Assembly (NCBI GenBank): GCA_002352545.1
Contig: DEIO01000022.1
Coordinates: 62,001 to 126,000 of the forward strand
Reading direction: 5' to 3'
Origin: Patescibacteria group bacterium UBA2772
GTDB taxonomy: Bacteria > Patescibacteriota > Minisyncoccia > Moranbacterales > DUUL01
Length of the DNA: 64,000 nucleotides
The first letter of the stretch is position 1; each line of letters opens with the position of its first letter. Of this stretch, positions 8,985 through 17,002 are shown one piece after another. The translations under genes were made by a program, and so were the position numbers. The notes below the pieces were generated by a model. The model was not told where the DNA came from. It was given only the letters and a program-made list of their open reading frames with translations, and searched no databases.

Positions 8985-9554
8985 ATGGGGAGTAGACATC
9001 TTTCACGCTCAATAGCAATGCAAAGTCTTTATGAATGGGATTTCAATAATCTTTCTGATGGAGAGATGGAGGTAGTCCTGAAGAATAATCTTAAAGAGTT
9101 TGGTTCAAATGTAGATGACGATAGTTTTATTAGAAAACTAGTGTTCGGTATTTTAGAAAAACAAGATGTGATAAATCCTATTATTGAAAAATGTGCCCCA
9201 GAGTGGCCATTGAAGCAAATTACCATAGTTGATAGAAATGTTCTCCGTTTAGGGATTTATGAACTTATGTTTGGTAGTTATGATGAAGCGCCTCCAAAGG
9301 TTGCGATTAACGAAGCTATTGAATTGGCGAAAGCTTTTGGTGGAGAAAGTAGCGGAAGGTTTGTTAATGGTGTCTTGGGCACAGTCTATCGTGAAATGGG
9401 GGAGCCAATGAAAGAAGATAACACTGAATCTGGAAAAAAACGAAGAGAAGAACTTATTGGTGAGAATGAAGAAGTAAAAGGTGAAAAAGAAGTCGAGTCA
9501 AAAACAAAAACTGACAAGGATGAGGACTCTAAAGAAAAAAATAGCGGTCACTAA
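8985..9554 (+). CDS. nusB: Transcription antitermination factor NusB
   Basis: NusB binds boxA RNA with S10 and supports rRNA antitermination. The start is placed at ATG 8985 because [21 protein letters not shown] aligns with the usual NusB N-terminus; an in-frame GTG at 8967 would add six residues. The all-helical domain runs to about residue 145 and includes [17 protein letters not shown] and [17 protein letters not shown] segments. A 45-residue Lys/Glu-rich tail follows that is absent from typical NusB. Just before the stop lies a run of seven A; one frame over, the same charged composition continues for about 20 more residues. Confidence 0.92.
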   Translation: MGSRHLSRSIAMQSLYEWDFNNLSDGEMEVVLKNNLKEFGSNVDDDSFIRKLVFGILEKQDVINPIIEKCAPEWPLKQITIVDRNVLRLGIYELMFGSYDEAPPKVAINEAIELAKAFGGESSGRFVNGVLGTVYREMGEPMKEDNTESGKKRREELIGENEEVKGEKEVESKTKTDKDEDSKEKNSGH

Positions 9555-9676
9555 TGACAAGAAACAAAAGGAAAATAAATCGAAAAATGAAGAGAAGAAA
9601 GAGAGAGCAGTTGAATAAGTTATTTTTTTGGCAAATAAAAAAGATAATGGTAAAGTTTTAATTTATAAAAACAAGT

Positions 9677-9728
9677 ACTAAAGTGGAAGGTATGAAACAT
9701 TTCATAGTTCCCATTTGTGGGCTTTAGT
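9677..9728 (+). promoter_or_regulatory. Nested hairpin directly upstream of rnc
   Basis: Outer inverted repeat ACTAAAG (9677-9683) / CTTTAGT (9722-9728). Inside it lies a long hairpin, GGAA + TATGAA ... TTCATA + TTCC (9685-9711), broken by a small GG/G internal loop. A short CCCA/TGGG hairpin lies beside it. The structure ends four bases before the rnc ATG. RNase III genes in other bacteria are controlled by self-cleavage of a leader stem-loop; that this one works the same way is inference. Confidence 0.6.
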
Positions 9729-9731
9729 TAT

Positions 9732-10421
9732 ATGGAAAGATTCAAGAAACTTGCGAAAAAAATAGAAATAGAATTCAATAAAATCGAACTTTTACAAGAG
9801 GCGATGACTCATCGTTCCTATTTGAATGAACACAAGGAATACAAGCTTGACCAAAATGAAAGATTGGAATTCTTGGGAGATGCAGTATTGGAACTTGTTG
9901 TTACAGAACATTTGTATTTGAATTATGGAAATCCTGAAGGTGAACTTACAAATTGGAGAGCATCACTTGTTAAGGGTGAGATGCTTGCTGTTGTTGCTGA
10001 TGAGATCGGACTTGAAAAATATCTTCTGATGTCAAAAGGCGAAAAGCGTGACACAGGTAAAGCTAGACAATACATCCTTGCAAATGCAATGGAAGCTGTT
10101 ATCGGAGCAATTTATTTAGATAGAGGTTACGAAGTTTCGCAGAACTTTATTAACAAATGGATTGTTGTGAAATTGCCAGGTATTCTAGAAACTAAAAGTT
10201 ATTTAGATCCCAAAAGTTATTTTCAGGAAAAGTCTCAAGAATTTGAACAGGTTACTCCTCACTATGAAGTACTGGAGGAATGGGGACCTGATCATGAGAA
10301 AGTTTTTTTAATGGGAGTTTTTCTGGGAGACGAAAAGGTTGCTGAAGGAAAAGGTGATTCGAAGCAGGAGGCTCAAAGAAACGCTGCCGAAAATGGATTG
10401 GAAGCAAGAAATTGGAAATAG
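9732..10421 (+). CDS. rnc: Ribonuclease III
   Basis: Cleaves double-stranded RNA, including rRNA precursors and structured mRNAs. The catalytic signature NERLEFLGDAVLELVVTEHL lies near residue 38, and the second Glu region (ANAMEAVIGAIYLDRGY) near residue 120. A C-terminal dsRNA-binding domain (about 155-229, DPKSYFQEKSQ to AEGKGDSKQEAQRNAAENGL) completes the usual layout. ATG 9732 is preferred to the in-frame GTG at 9717, which falls inside the leader hairpin. rnc lies upstream of smc, an order also known in Bacillus, but here a minus-strand cassette separates the two. Confidence 0.96.
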   Translation: MERFKKLAKKIEIEFNKIELLQEAMTHRSYLNEHKEYKLDQNERLEFLGDAVLELVVTEHLYLNYGNPEGELTNWRASLVKGEMLAVVADEIGLEKYLLMSKGEKRDTGKARQYILANAMEAVIGAIYLDRGYEVSQNFINKWIVVKLPGILETKSYLDPKSYFQEKSQEFEQVTPHYEVLEEWGPDHEKVFLMGVFLGDEKVAEGKGDSKQEAQRNAAENGLEARNWK

Positions 10422-10441
10422 AGAAGTTTTTAAATAGACTC

Positions 10442-10465
10442 AAAACTCGTCTTTAGGCGAGTTTT
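10442..10465 (+). terminator. Intrinsic terminator of rnc
   Basis: AAAACTCG, an 8-base loop, then CGAGTTTTT. It lies about 20 bases past the rnc stop codon. Confidence 0.88.
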
Positions 10466-10477
10466 TCTTTAGGAAAT

Positions 10478-10506
10478 AAGGCTGCTCCAAATTTTGGAAC
10501 AGCCTT
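10478..10506 (-). terminator. Terminator of the minus-strand cassette C
   Basis: Arms AAGGCTG-TCCAA / TTGGA-CAGCCTT form a stem of about 12 bp with a one-base mismatch. On the minus strand it is followed by TTATTTCC. It lies next to the convergent rnc terminator. Confidence 0.7.
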
Positions 10507-10532
10507 AAGTGTTTGCACGAATAAATGATTTT

Positions 10533-10742
10533 TTAACAAGATATTAATGAATAGCGTATGGTTTCGATAGGCGTAAGATTTTTTTGATGAAATTTACAGG
10601 CATGACAATGGCTAAATAGCGCGCCTTTCCTTGCTAAATATCTCGAAATATTACATCTTGGGTCACCTGGTTTTTTGCCACATTCCAAGTTTTTAAACGA
10701 TGACATGAAATCCTTGTTCATTCCCAGTTCTATTTTTTGCAT
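10533..10742 (-). CDS. Small cysteine-rich protein, second gene of cassette C
   Basis: No family recognised. The 69-residue product has Cys at residues 21 and 30 (ECGKKPGDPRC) and a later HCHAC cluster, which would suit a zinc site. The ATG at 10742 is preceded by GGGAGGAAAGGAG, a very strong ribosome site, so translation is credible even though the gene starts inside the preceding gene in another frame. The two frames overlap by 50 bases, which suggests coupled translation or a frameshifted single gene. Confidence 0.5.
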   Translation of the reverse strand: MQKIELGMNKDFMSSFKNLECGKKPGDPRCNISRYLARKGALFSHCHACKFHQKNLTPIETIRYSLISC

Positions 10743-10953
10743 CTCCTTTCCTCCCCATTCCTTTGCAGTTAAGACATAACCTTTTTTCTTTTGACTCGTT
10801 CTTTTTCGGGGAAGGGATCAATGTTTGATATCTTAGTGGTTTGTCTATGTAGTGTTCTTCACCAATAGGTAATCCACGCTCAAAGCATTTTTCTCTTCTA
10901 CGGAATGAATATCTTATAATCATCCAAGTTTTTAAAACAGGATTTATTAGCAT
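10693..10953 (-). CDS. Small basic protein, first gene of cassette C
   Basis: No family recognised. The 86-residue basic product has one CLNC pair near residue 59. AAGGAG lies nine bases before ATG 10953, and a promoter (TTTACA-17-TATAGT) lies just upstream. The last 17 codons overlap the next small gene in a different frame. Together with its own terminator at 10478-10506, the unit looks like a self-contained cassette inserted between rnc and smc. Confidence 0.5.
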   Translation of the reverse strand: MLINPVLKTWMIIRYSFRRREKCFERGLPIGEEHYIDKPLRYQTLIPSPKKNESKEKRLCLNCKGMGRKGDAKNRTGNEQGFHVIV

Positions 10954-10994
10954 AAGTCTATTCTCCTTGTTTGAGGTACTGTTATATAAATGAA

Positions 10995-11023
10995 ACTATA
11001 GCACATTTTTTAACAGATGTAAA
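10995..11023 (-). promoter_or_regulatory. Promoter of cassette C
   Basis: Minus strand TTTACA (11018-11023), 17-base spacer, TATAGT (10995-11000), about 40 bases before the ATG at 10953. Confidence 0.65.
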
Positions 11024-11061
11024 GTATTCTGTTTGGAAATTACCATTTTAGTAATGATTTT

Positions 11062-11090
11062 TTGATAAAAGTGCTTTTATATGGTACAAT
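11062..11090 (+). promoter_or_regulatory. Promoter of the SMC-like gene
   Basis: TTGATA (11062-11067), 17-base spacer, TACAAT (11085-11090), giving a leader of about 80 bases before the ATG at 11177. Confidence 0.7.
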
Positions 11091-11176
11091 GATGAGGAAT
11101 TAGTCAAATTCTTTCTTGTTTTTACAGGATTTTGTTTTTATTGTGAAAAGAGAAATTAAATAGAAAAATAAGAAAA

Positions 11177-13459
11177 ATGTTTTTAAAAAAACTTGAAATA
11201 ATTGGTTTTAAATCTTTTGCAAAAAAGACTATACTCGATTTTTCTCAGACTGGAGCTTTGAATGGGGGTAAAAATATAGGTATCACTGCAATTGTTGGAC
11301 CAAATGGAAGTGGAAAATCTAATATAGCCGATGCACTTCGTTGGGCTATGGGTGAACAGTCAATGAAATACTTAAGAGGGAAAAAAACTCAAGATATTAT
11401 TTTTGCAGGTAGTGGGAAAAAAGCTAAGCTAGGTAGCGCACAAGTTTCTATTTTTTTAGATAATTCCAGAAAACAGATTCCACTCGAATATGATGAAGTT
11501 ATTATTACTAGGAAAATATATCGAAGTGGTGAGAGTGAATACTTGGTAAATGGTTCGAAGACAAGATTGATTGATATTGTTGATCTGTTGGCGAAAGCAG
11601 GAATTGGACAAAGAAGCTATTGCATTGTGAATCAGGGTATGGCTGATCAGATTTTAAATGCGACACCAATTGAAAGACGAGCTATTTTAGAAGAGGCAGC
11701 TGGTGTTAAGGAATTTCAAATTAAAAAGCAAAGAAGTGCCAGAAAACTCAAGAGTACAAAAGAAAATCTAGAAAGAGTAGAAAGAATTTTAGTTGAAATC
11801 GAACCTCATTTGAAGCTTCTTAAGAGACAAAGCACAAGAGCTCAGAAGGGAGAGGTTTATCGTGTTCAATTAAGGAACAGTCAAAACATGTTGTATGGTT
11901 CTTTGTGGAATGGAATTTCTGATTCTGTGAAAAACGCTGAAAAAATTAAAGAAAATACAGAAGGTGATGTTATTAACTTTCAAAAAGAAGTTAATAGTAT
12001 AGTTTGTGAGTTAAAAAAAGAGTCAGGCAATACAGTTTCTTTGCAAGACGAAATCAGTAAGTTAGAACTTTTACAACGCAAAAATAATCAGAAACTCAAT
12101 TTGATAGAAAGAAGACTTATAGTTGAAGAAGGTAAACTTATATTGGAAAAAGAAAGAACTAGAGATATAAAACTGGTAGAGGTTGTTCCAGTGGGTATCA
12201 AGATGATTAAGAGTAAACTTTCAGGGATTAAATCTCAACAAAAACGATTAATTGAACGAATTGAAGCAATTGATGATATGACTCAGATTCAAGAGGTCAA
12301 AGAATATGCACGATCTATTTCGATGGAGATGTATGAACTTTATGAATCGGTAGTAAATGGCAAGATGGAAAAAAAGAAACCAAAGGAGGAGATAGCAAAA
12401 CAAAAAACTATTAATCTAAAAAGAGTGCAGGTGATTACAGAAGAAGTGAAAAAGCTAGAAAAAAAGAAAAGCGTTTTACAAAAAGAAGCGGACGATATTC
12501 AAAAAGAGTTAACAGAACTTATAAAAAAAGATCAGAACGAGAGAAGAGCTTCGATAGAACTTGAGGATAAGCTTCGTAGAATAAGATTCGAATTAGACAA
12601 GAAGAAGGATATTTTGAATGAAGCAAAAATAGAATTAGCCAAAAATGAAGTTAAGGAAGAGGATCTAAAGAATCGTATTAGGTCAGAAATGAGAATTAAT
12701 CCTGATAAATTGGAATATAACGGTGAAGCTGTTGATGCTGCAAAATGTGACAGAAATATTAATCGGTTAAGATTTCAATTGGAGCAAATTGGTGGAATTG
12801 ATGGTTCAATTATTGAAGAATATGAAGAAACTCAAAAGAGGTATGATTTTTTATTAAAAGAATCCAAAGATTTGCATGAAGTGATGAAGAGATTGAAAAA
12901 AGTTGTGAGAGAAATGGATCTTCGAATAAAGGATGAATTTGAAAATGCTTTTAATTTTATCAACAAGGAGTTTATTAAATATTTTAAAATAATATTTAAT
13001 GGTGGAAAAGCTATGATGAAAAAGGTTGAAATTGAAATCGTTAAAAGAACTTCTAAAAAGAAATTGCACGATGAATTTTCCAATGAAGAAATGGATGAAA
13101 ATGAATCAACTGAAAATGAAAAACAAATCGGAATAGAGATTTTTGCTGAGCCAGAAGGAAAAAAAATTACCAACTTGGGTATGCTTTCGGGCGGAGAAAG
13201 AACTTTGACATCAATTGCAATGTTATTTGCTATTATTTCGCACAACCCTCCACCATTTGCGTTTTTAGATGAAGTGGAAGCTGCTTTGGACGAGGCTAAT
13301 TCCAGGAGATTCGGAAAGATATTAAATGAGCTATCTGGTAAAACTCAGTTTGTTCTTATCTCGCATAATAGACAAACAATGAGAGAGGCAGCTCTTTTAT
13401 ATGGTGTAACAATGGGAGATGATGGAATTTCAAGATTATTATCTGTGAAGTTGGATTAA
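11177..13459 (+). CDS. smc: Short SMC-type chromosome segregation ATPase without a visible hinge
   Basis: SMC ATPases compact and separate chromosomes together with ScpA and ScpB, both encoded at 51-52 kb. The N-terminal half-ATPase has Walker A GPNGSGKS (residues 41-48) and a Q-loop region (AMGEQSMKYLRG). The C-terminal half has the ABC signature LSGGER (670-675), Walker B (AFLDEVEAALDE) and the switch VLISHN. The middle, about 420 residues of charged coiled coil, is far shorter than in standard SMC (total about 1,150-1,200 residues). I find no glycine-containing globular hinge in it. Both ATP-site halves are intact, so this is not a simple truncation. Confidence 0.9.
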   Translation: MFLKKLEIIGFKSFAKKTILDFSQTGALNGGKNIGITAIVGPNGSGKSNIADALRWAMGEQSMKYLRGKKTQDIIFAGSGKKAKLGSAQVSIFLDNSRKQIPLEYDEVIITRKIYRSGESEYLVNGSKTRLIDIVDLLAKAGIGQRSYCIVNQGMADQILNATPIERRAILEEAAGVKEFQIKKQRSARKLKSTKENLERVERILVEIEPHLKLLKRQSTRAQKGEVYRVQLRNSQNMLYGSLWNGISDSVKNAEKIKENTEGDVINFQKEVNSIVCELKKESGNTVSLQDEISKLELLQRKNNQKLNLIERRLIVEEGKLILEKERTRDIKLVEVVPVGIKMIKSKLSGIKSQQKRLIERIEAIDDMTQIQEVKEYARSISMEMYELYESVVNGKMEKKKPKEEIAKQKTINLKRVQVITEEVKKLEKKKSVLQKEADDIQKELTELIKKDQNERRASIELEDKLRRIRFELDKKKDILNEAKIELAKNEVKEEDLKNRIRSEMRINPDKLEYNGEAVDAAKCDRNINRLRFQLEQIGGIDGSIIEEYEETQKRYDFLLKESKDLHEVMKRLKKVVREMDLRIKDEFENAFNFINKEFIKYFKIIFNGGKAMMKKVEIEIVKRTSKKKLHDEFSNEEMDENESTENEKQIGIEIFAEPEGKKITNLGMLSGGERTLTSIAMLFAIISHNPPPFAFLDEVEAALDEANSRRFGKILNELSGKTQFVLISHNRQTMREAALLYGVTMGDDGISRLLSVKLD

Positions 13460-13492
13460 GTTGGATAAGGAGCTGGAGTTAGTAATGTTTAA

Positions 13493-14335
13493 ATGGGATT
13501 TATGAAAAAAGTTGAAAAAAAAGAAGAAGACAAAAAAGTGATGCAATATGCTGATTTTCCAGTTAGAATAGCTGCTTTTGCGATTGATTTTCTGGTTTTA
13601 ATTTTGATTTCAGTTGTTGTGGCAATTATTTTTGTTGTGCTTAATTGGGCATTGAAAATTGGTTTTGACATAGAAACAGTTTCTAGTTTTGCTGGTTTTT
13701 TGATTAATGCTGGTTATTATATTTTCACAACCTATTATTACGGTGCGACTGTTGGTAAAAAAGTTTTTGGTATACAAGTTGTGAGCACGAAAGATGCAAA
13801 GATGGATATTGGAAGTGTGATTGTTCGTGAAGTGGCTGGTAAATTTCTTTCGACGATGTTTTTTGGACTTGGCTACATATGGATTATTTTTGATAAAAAG
13901 AATCAAGGTTTGCATGATAAATTAGCTTCTACAGCCGTTGTGTATAAAAAAGAGAAAATAAAAAGATGGAAAGTTTACCTAACAGCAGCTAGTTTCCTGG
14001 TTTTTTCAGTAGGATTATTTTTTTGGGTGTTATCTGGTGTTTTGGATGAGGATTTTCAAGAAGAATTGAATCAAAGTCAAGTTGTTGAAATGGTGAATAA
14101 AACACTAAATACCGCATTGCTTTGTTCTTCAGAAAATAATAAGGTCATTTCTCCAATTTCCAAAATTGGTGGAGGAGATGTTTGTTCTGAGGAAATTGGT
14201 ACTACTTGGCCAAAGTTAGGAGCAGGCTATGAATATGGCAATATAAGTAATACGCTTATTATTATCGAAAAAGACAACAGTCCGATCATTGAATGTAATA
14301 TTGAAAATAGTAGTTGCAGATTGATCGAAGATTGA
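13493..14335 (+). CDS. RDD-family membrane protein
   Basis: The N-terminal 150 residues form an RDD domain: the conserved Arg and Asp residues are seen in DFPVRIAAFAIDFLVL, a second helix carries TTYYYGATVGKKVFGIQVV, and the domain ends with KNQGLHDKLASTAVVYKK. A further TM helix lies near residue 165. An extracytoplasmic tail of about 95 residues with four cysteines follows. RDD proteins are often proposed to transport ions or small solutes, but this one has no clear substrate. It lies 33 bases after smc and is probably in its transcript. Confidence 0.82.
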   Translation: MGFMKKVEKKEEDKKVMQYADFPVRIAAFAIDFLVLILISVVVAIIFVVLNWALKIGFDIETVSSFAGFLINAGYYIFTTYYYGATVGKKVFGIQVVSTKDAKMDIGSVIVREVAGKFLSTMFFGLGYIWIIFDKKNQGLHDKLASTAVVYKKEKIKRWKVYLTAASFLVFSVGLFFWVLSGVLDEDFQEELNQSQVVEMVNKTLNTALLCSSENNKVISPISKIGGGDVCSEEIGTTWPKLGAGYEYGNISNTLIIIEKDNSPIIECNIENSSCRLIED

Positions 14336-14372
14336 ATAAAACAATAAATCTGGTAAAATATTAAAGATACTT

Positions 14373-14786
14373 TTGAGTTTTATTAAAAAAATAAAAAAAG
14401 ATTTCAATAAAAAACAAGCTAAGAAAGGTTTTTCTTTCTGGAACAGTTATGATGGCTTATTTGTTAGATGGCAGGTGCTTAAAGGAATGTTTTTGTTTGT
14501 TATACTTTTGATTTTTGCTATTGTTATGAAAGTTAAGATGGACAGGTGTAACAGGATGTGCGAAGGACCTGATTGTGTCGAGGTTGTAGCTTCTTTTTCT
14601 GAACAAGTAAATTATGTTCCAGATGTTGATGATAGAAAATATCAAGAAATTTATTTTTTCAAAGATAACTCAAAAAAGCCAACCTATATAAAAGTTTTTA
14701 ATTCCAGAAATGAGACTATTGTTTCAGTTGAGAAAGAGAATATAATATTAAGACACAAAATGGTAAATATAATGAGAGAGTTGTAA
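14373..14786 (+). CDS. Hypothetical single-TM protein
   Basis: No family recognised. The 137-residue product starts at TTG with a very basic segment (FIKKIKKDFNKKQAKK). One TM helix follows at about residues 35-53, then an outward domain containing a C-x3-C-x4-C pattern (CNRMCEGPDC). The start codon is uncertain because no ribosome site is visible; TTG keeps the positively charged pre-TM stretch. It lies between the RDD gene and a DUF4178-like gene in the same direction. Confidence 0.5.
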   Translation: MSFIKKIKKDFNKKQAKKGFSFWNSYDGLFVRWQVLKGMFLFVILLIFAIVMKVKMDRCNRMCEGPDCVEVVASFSEQVNYVPDVDDRKYQEIYFFKDNSKKPTYIKVFNSRNETIVSVEKENIILRHKMVNIMREL

Positions 14787-14844
14787 TAAATGAAAAAAGG
14801 AATATAATTTTACCGTAATAAAAATTAATAAAATTTAAAAGAGG

Positions 14845-15294
14845 ATGAAAATTGAGGAGTTTAGAGAGGAAGTGAATCTTGAACACAGAGTTTTAATTGA
14901 AGACCGAGAGTTTGAGATCTTGGAAATAGTGCATTTTCAATTAGACGATGGGTCAATTTATATAAAACTTTTTTTGGATGACGGATATGTTCTAGCTGAT
15001 AACGAAGAACAGGAATCATATATATTGGTTGAGAATGTGAATACATATATTGAAAAACCTTTTCCAGAAGTGCTAGAGTTTGATTCGAAAAGGTTTACTT
15101 TCCAGTATAGTGCTCAGGCAAAGGCCATTGAAGCACATGGTGATGAAATATTCACAGGAGGTGATGCAGAAAAATTTTGGGATTATGAGACTAGGGATGG
15201 AAGTTATTTAAGTTTAGGTATTGTTGATAATACCGGAAAGAGAATGGATTTGTGCGGAAAAAAAATTAGTGAAGAGGAATTAGAATTAGTTTAG
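14845..15294 (+). CDS. DUF4178-like conserved protein
   Basis: A soluble acidic protein of 149 residues. The pattern of short beta strands around a Tyr/Asp-rich core (FQLDDGSIYIKLFLDDGYVL; later FWDYETRDGSYLSLGIVDN) resembles DUF4178 domains, which have no known biochemical role; the match is tentative. AGAGG lies directly before the ATG. It ends nine bases before rsmI and likely shares its transcript. Confidence 0.5.
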   Translation: MKIEEFREEVNLEHRVLIEDREFEILEIVHFQLDDGSIYIKLFLDDGYVLADNEEQESYILVENVNTYIEKPFPEVLEFDSKRFTFQYSAQAKAIEAHGDEIFTGGDAEKFWDYETRDGSYLSLGIVDNTGKRMDLCGKKISEEELELV

Positions 15295-15302
15295 AGATTT
15301 TT

Positions 15303-15995
15303 ATGGAAAAAAATAAATTATACATAGTTGGTACGCCAATTGGAAATTTAGGAGATATAACTCTAAGAGCGCTTGAAACGCTTAAGGAAGTTGATTTAAT
15401 ACTATGTGAAGACACTCGTGTTACTTCTAAATTGCTTACACGCTATGAAATTTCAAAACCATTGATGTCATATCATCAACAAAGCAAGGATAAGAAAGTC
15501 GACAAAGTATTAGATGTTTTAAAAGATGATAAGAATGTTGCATTTGTTACGGACGCTGGGACTCCTGGTATTTCTGATCCAGGAAATGAACTAGTTGAGA
15601 TTGTCGCAAATAAGTTAAGTGATGTTGTTGAAATTGTTCCTATTCCAGGTGTTTCAGCTGTTACTACTTTGGCTTCTGTTGCGGGAATTGATTTAACAAA
15701 GTTTGTTTTTCTAGGCTTTATTCCGAATAAGAAGGGGCGTCAGACTTTTTTGAAACAAGCAATTAATGCTTGTTTTCCTGTTTTTTATTATGATTCACCA
15801 TATCGATTTTTAAAAAATATAAAACTTTGTAAAGAACTATGCTTAGAACAGGGAATTGCAAAGAGGATGATTGTTGGTAGGGAGCTTACCAAAATGTTCG
15901 AAGAAGTTGTACGTGGAGATTTAAATGAGATAGAAGAATATTTTGAGCAAGGAAACAAGAGAATTAAAGGCGAATTTGTTGTAATTTTGTACTAA
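15303..15995 (+). CDS. rsmI: 16S rRNA (cytidine1402-2'-O)-methyltransferase
   Basis: Uses AdoMet to methylate the 2'-hydroxyl of C1402 in the 16S rRNA decoding centre. The tetrapyrrole-methylase fold is evident: LYIVGTPIGNLGDITLRAL at the start, LCEDTRVTSKLL, FVTDAGTPGISDPG and the AdoMet-loop PIPGVSAVTTLAS. At 230 residues it has the core domain but ends soon after it, slightly short of many homologues (about 270-290), so a small C-terminal subdomain is missing. Confidence 0.95.
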   Translation: MEKNKLYIVGTPIGNLGDITLRALETLKEVDLILCEDTRVTSKLLTRYEISKPLMSYHQQSKDKKVDKVLDVLKDDKNVAFVTDAGTPGISDPGNELVEIVANKLSDVVEIVPIPGVSAVTTLASVAGIDLTKFVFLGFIPNKKGRQTFLKQAINACFPVFYYDSPYRFLKNIKLCKELCLEQGIAKRMIVGRELTKMFEEVVRGDLNEIEEYFEQGNKRIKGEFVVILY

Positions 15996-16060
15996 TTTAG
16001 TAGTTGATTTTTGCTGTTTATTGGGATAGAATAGTGTTAAATAATAAATCTGAATATAAT

Positions 16061-16960
16061 ATGAAAATAATTCAAAAGAGAAAAGGATTTTTCGTGATGT
16101 CAGCTGTGCTTGTAATCGCAAGTATTATTGCTATTTCAAGTTGGGGATTGAAATTGGGTATGGATTTTGTAGGTGGAACAAAATTGACTTTGAAATATCA
16201 AGAAAATATTCCTACAAATGAGGAGGTGCGTGAACAATTGAAGGAACTAGAACTTGGGAGTCTAACAATTCAGAGTTCTGAGGGAACTAAAATGTTTGTG
16301 AGGTTTGTCACGAAAGAGGGTGATGATGTAATGCTTAAAAAGGTTCAAGATAAACTGAAAGGTTCTAGGGAGGATGTAATCGTTGAGGAAGTTTCTTTTA
16401 TCAGTTCAACTGTTTCTGGTGAATTGAAATCAAGAGCTCTAACGGCAATTGGTTTTGCTGTTTTTGGAATTGCGCTCTATGTTGCTTGGGCTTTTAGAAA
16501 GGTTTCCTATCCAGTTGAAAGTTGGAAATATGGAATTGCAGCTGTTGTAGCATTGGCTCATGATACATTGATTACAGTTGGTTTGTTTTCTGTGCTTGGT
16601 AGATTTTATGGTGTGGAGGTTAACATTCCTTTTGTTGCAGCATTACTCACGATTTTGGGATATAGTGTCAACGACACAATTGTTGTATTTGATAGAGTTC
16701 GAGAAAACTTGAATAAATCTGGTGCAAAGGAAGACTTTGAGAATACTGTGAATAATTCTATCAATGAATCGCTTACTCGTTCAATCAATACTTCGTTAAC
16801 AGTGGTAGTTGTTTTACTTTCAATTATTCTATTCGGAGGAGATAGCATTGAATCATTTTCAATAGCTCTTTTGGCTGGTATTGTTCTAGGAACTTATTCC
16901 TCAATTTTCATTGCTAGTGCTCTTGTTGTTGAGATTTGGCAGAAACGAAAAAAAGCGTAG
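16061..16960 (+). CDS. secF: Protein translocase subunit SecF
   Basis: Inner-membrane partner of SecD that uses the proton-motive force to help SecYEG export proteins. The start is set at ATG 16061 because MKIIQKRKGFFVMSAVLVIASI gives the usual first TM helix. The family motif GMDFVGGTKL follows it, and a periplasmic loop leads to five more helices with YSVNDTIVVFDRVREN and the conserved C-terminal segment. No secD is adjacent in this window; it must be elsewhere or upstream of other genes. Confidence 0.93.
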   Translation: MKIIQKRKGFFVMSAVLVIASIIAISSWGLKLGMDFVGGTKLTLKYQENIPTNEEVREQLKELELGSLTIQSSEGTKMFVRFVTKEGDDVMLKKVQDKLKGSREDVIVEEVSFISSTVSGELKSRALTAIGFAVFGIALYVAWAFRKVSYPVESWKYGIAAVVALAHDTLITVGLFSVLGRFYGVEVNIPFVAALLTILGYSVNDTIVVFDRVRENLNKSGAKEDFENTVNNSINESLTRSINTSLTVVVVLLSIILFGGDSIESFSIALLAGIVLGTYSSIFIASALVVEIWQKRKKA

Positions 16961-17002
16961 AGTCTTCTGTTTTAAAAGAAAATAAAAGATAAAACTGTAA
17001 TA

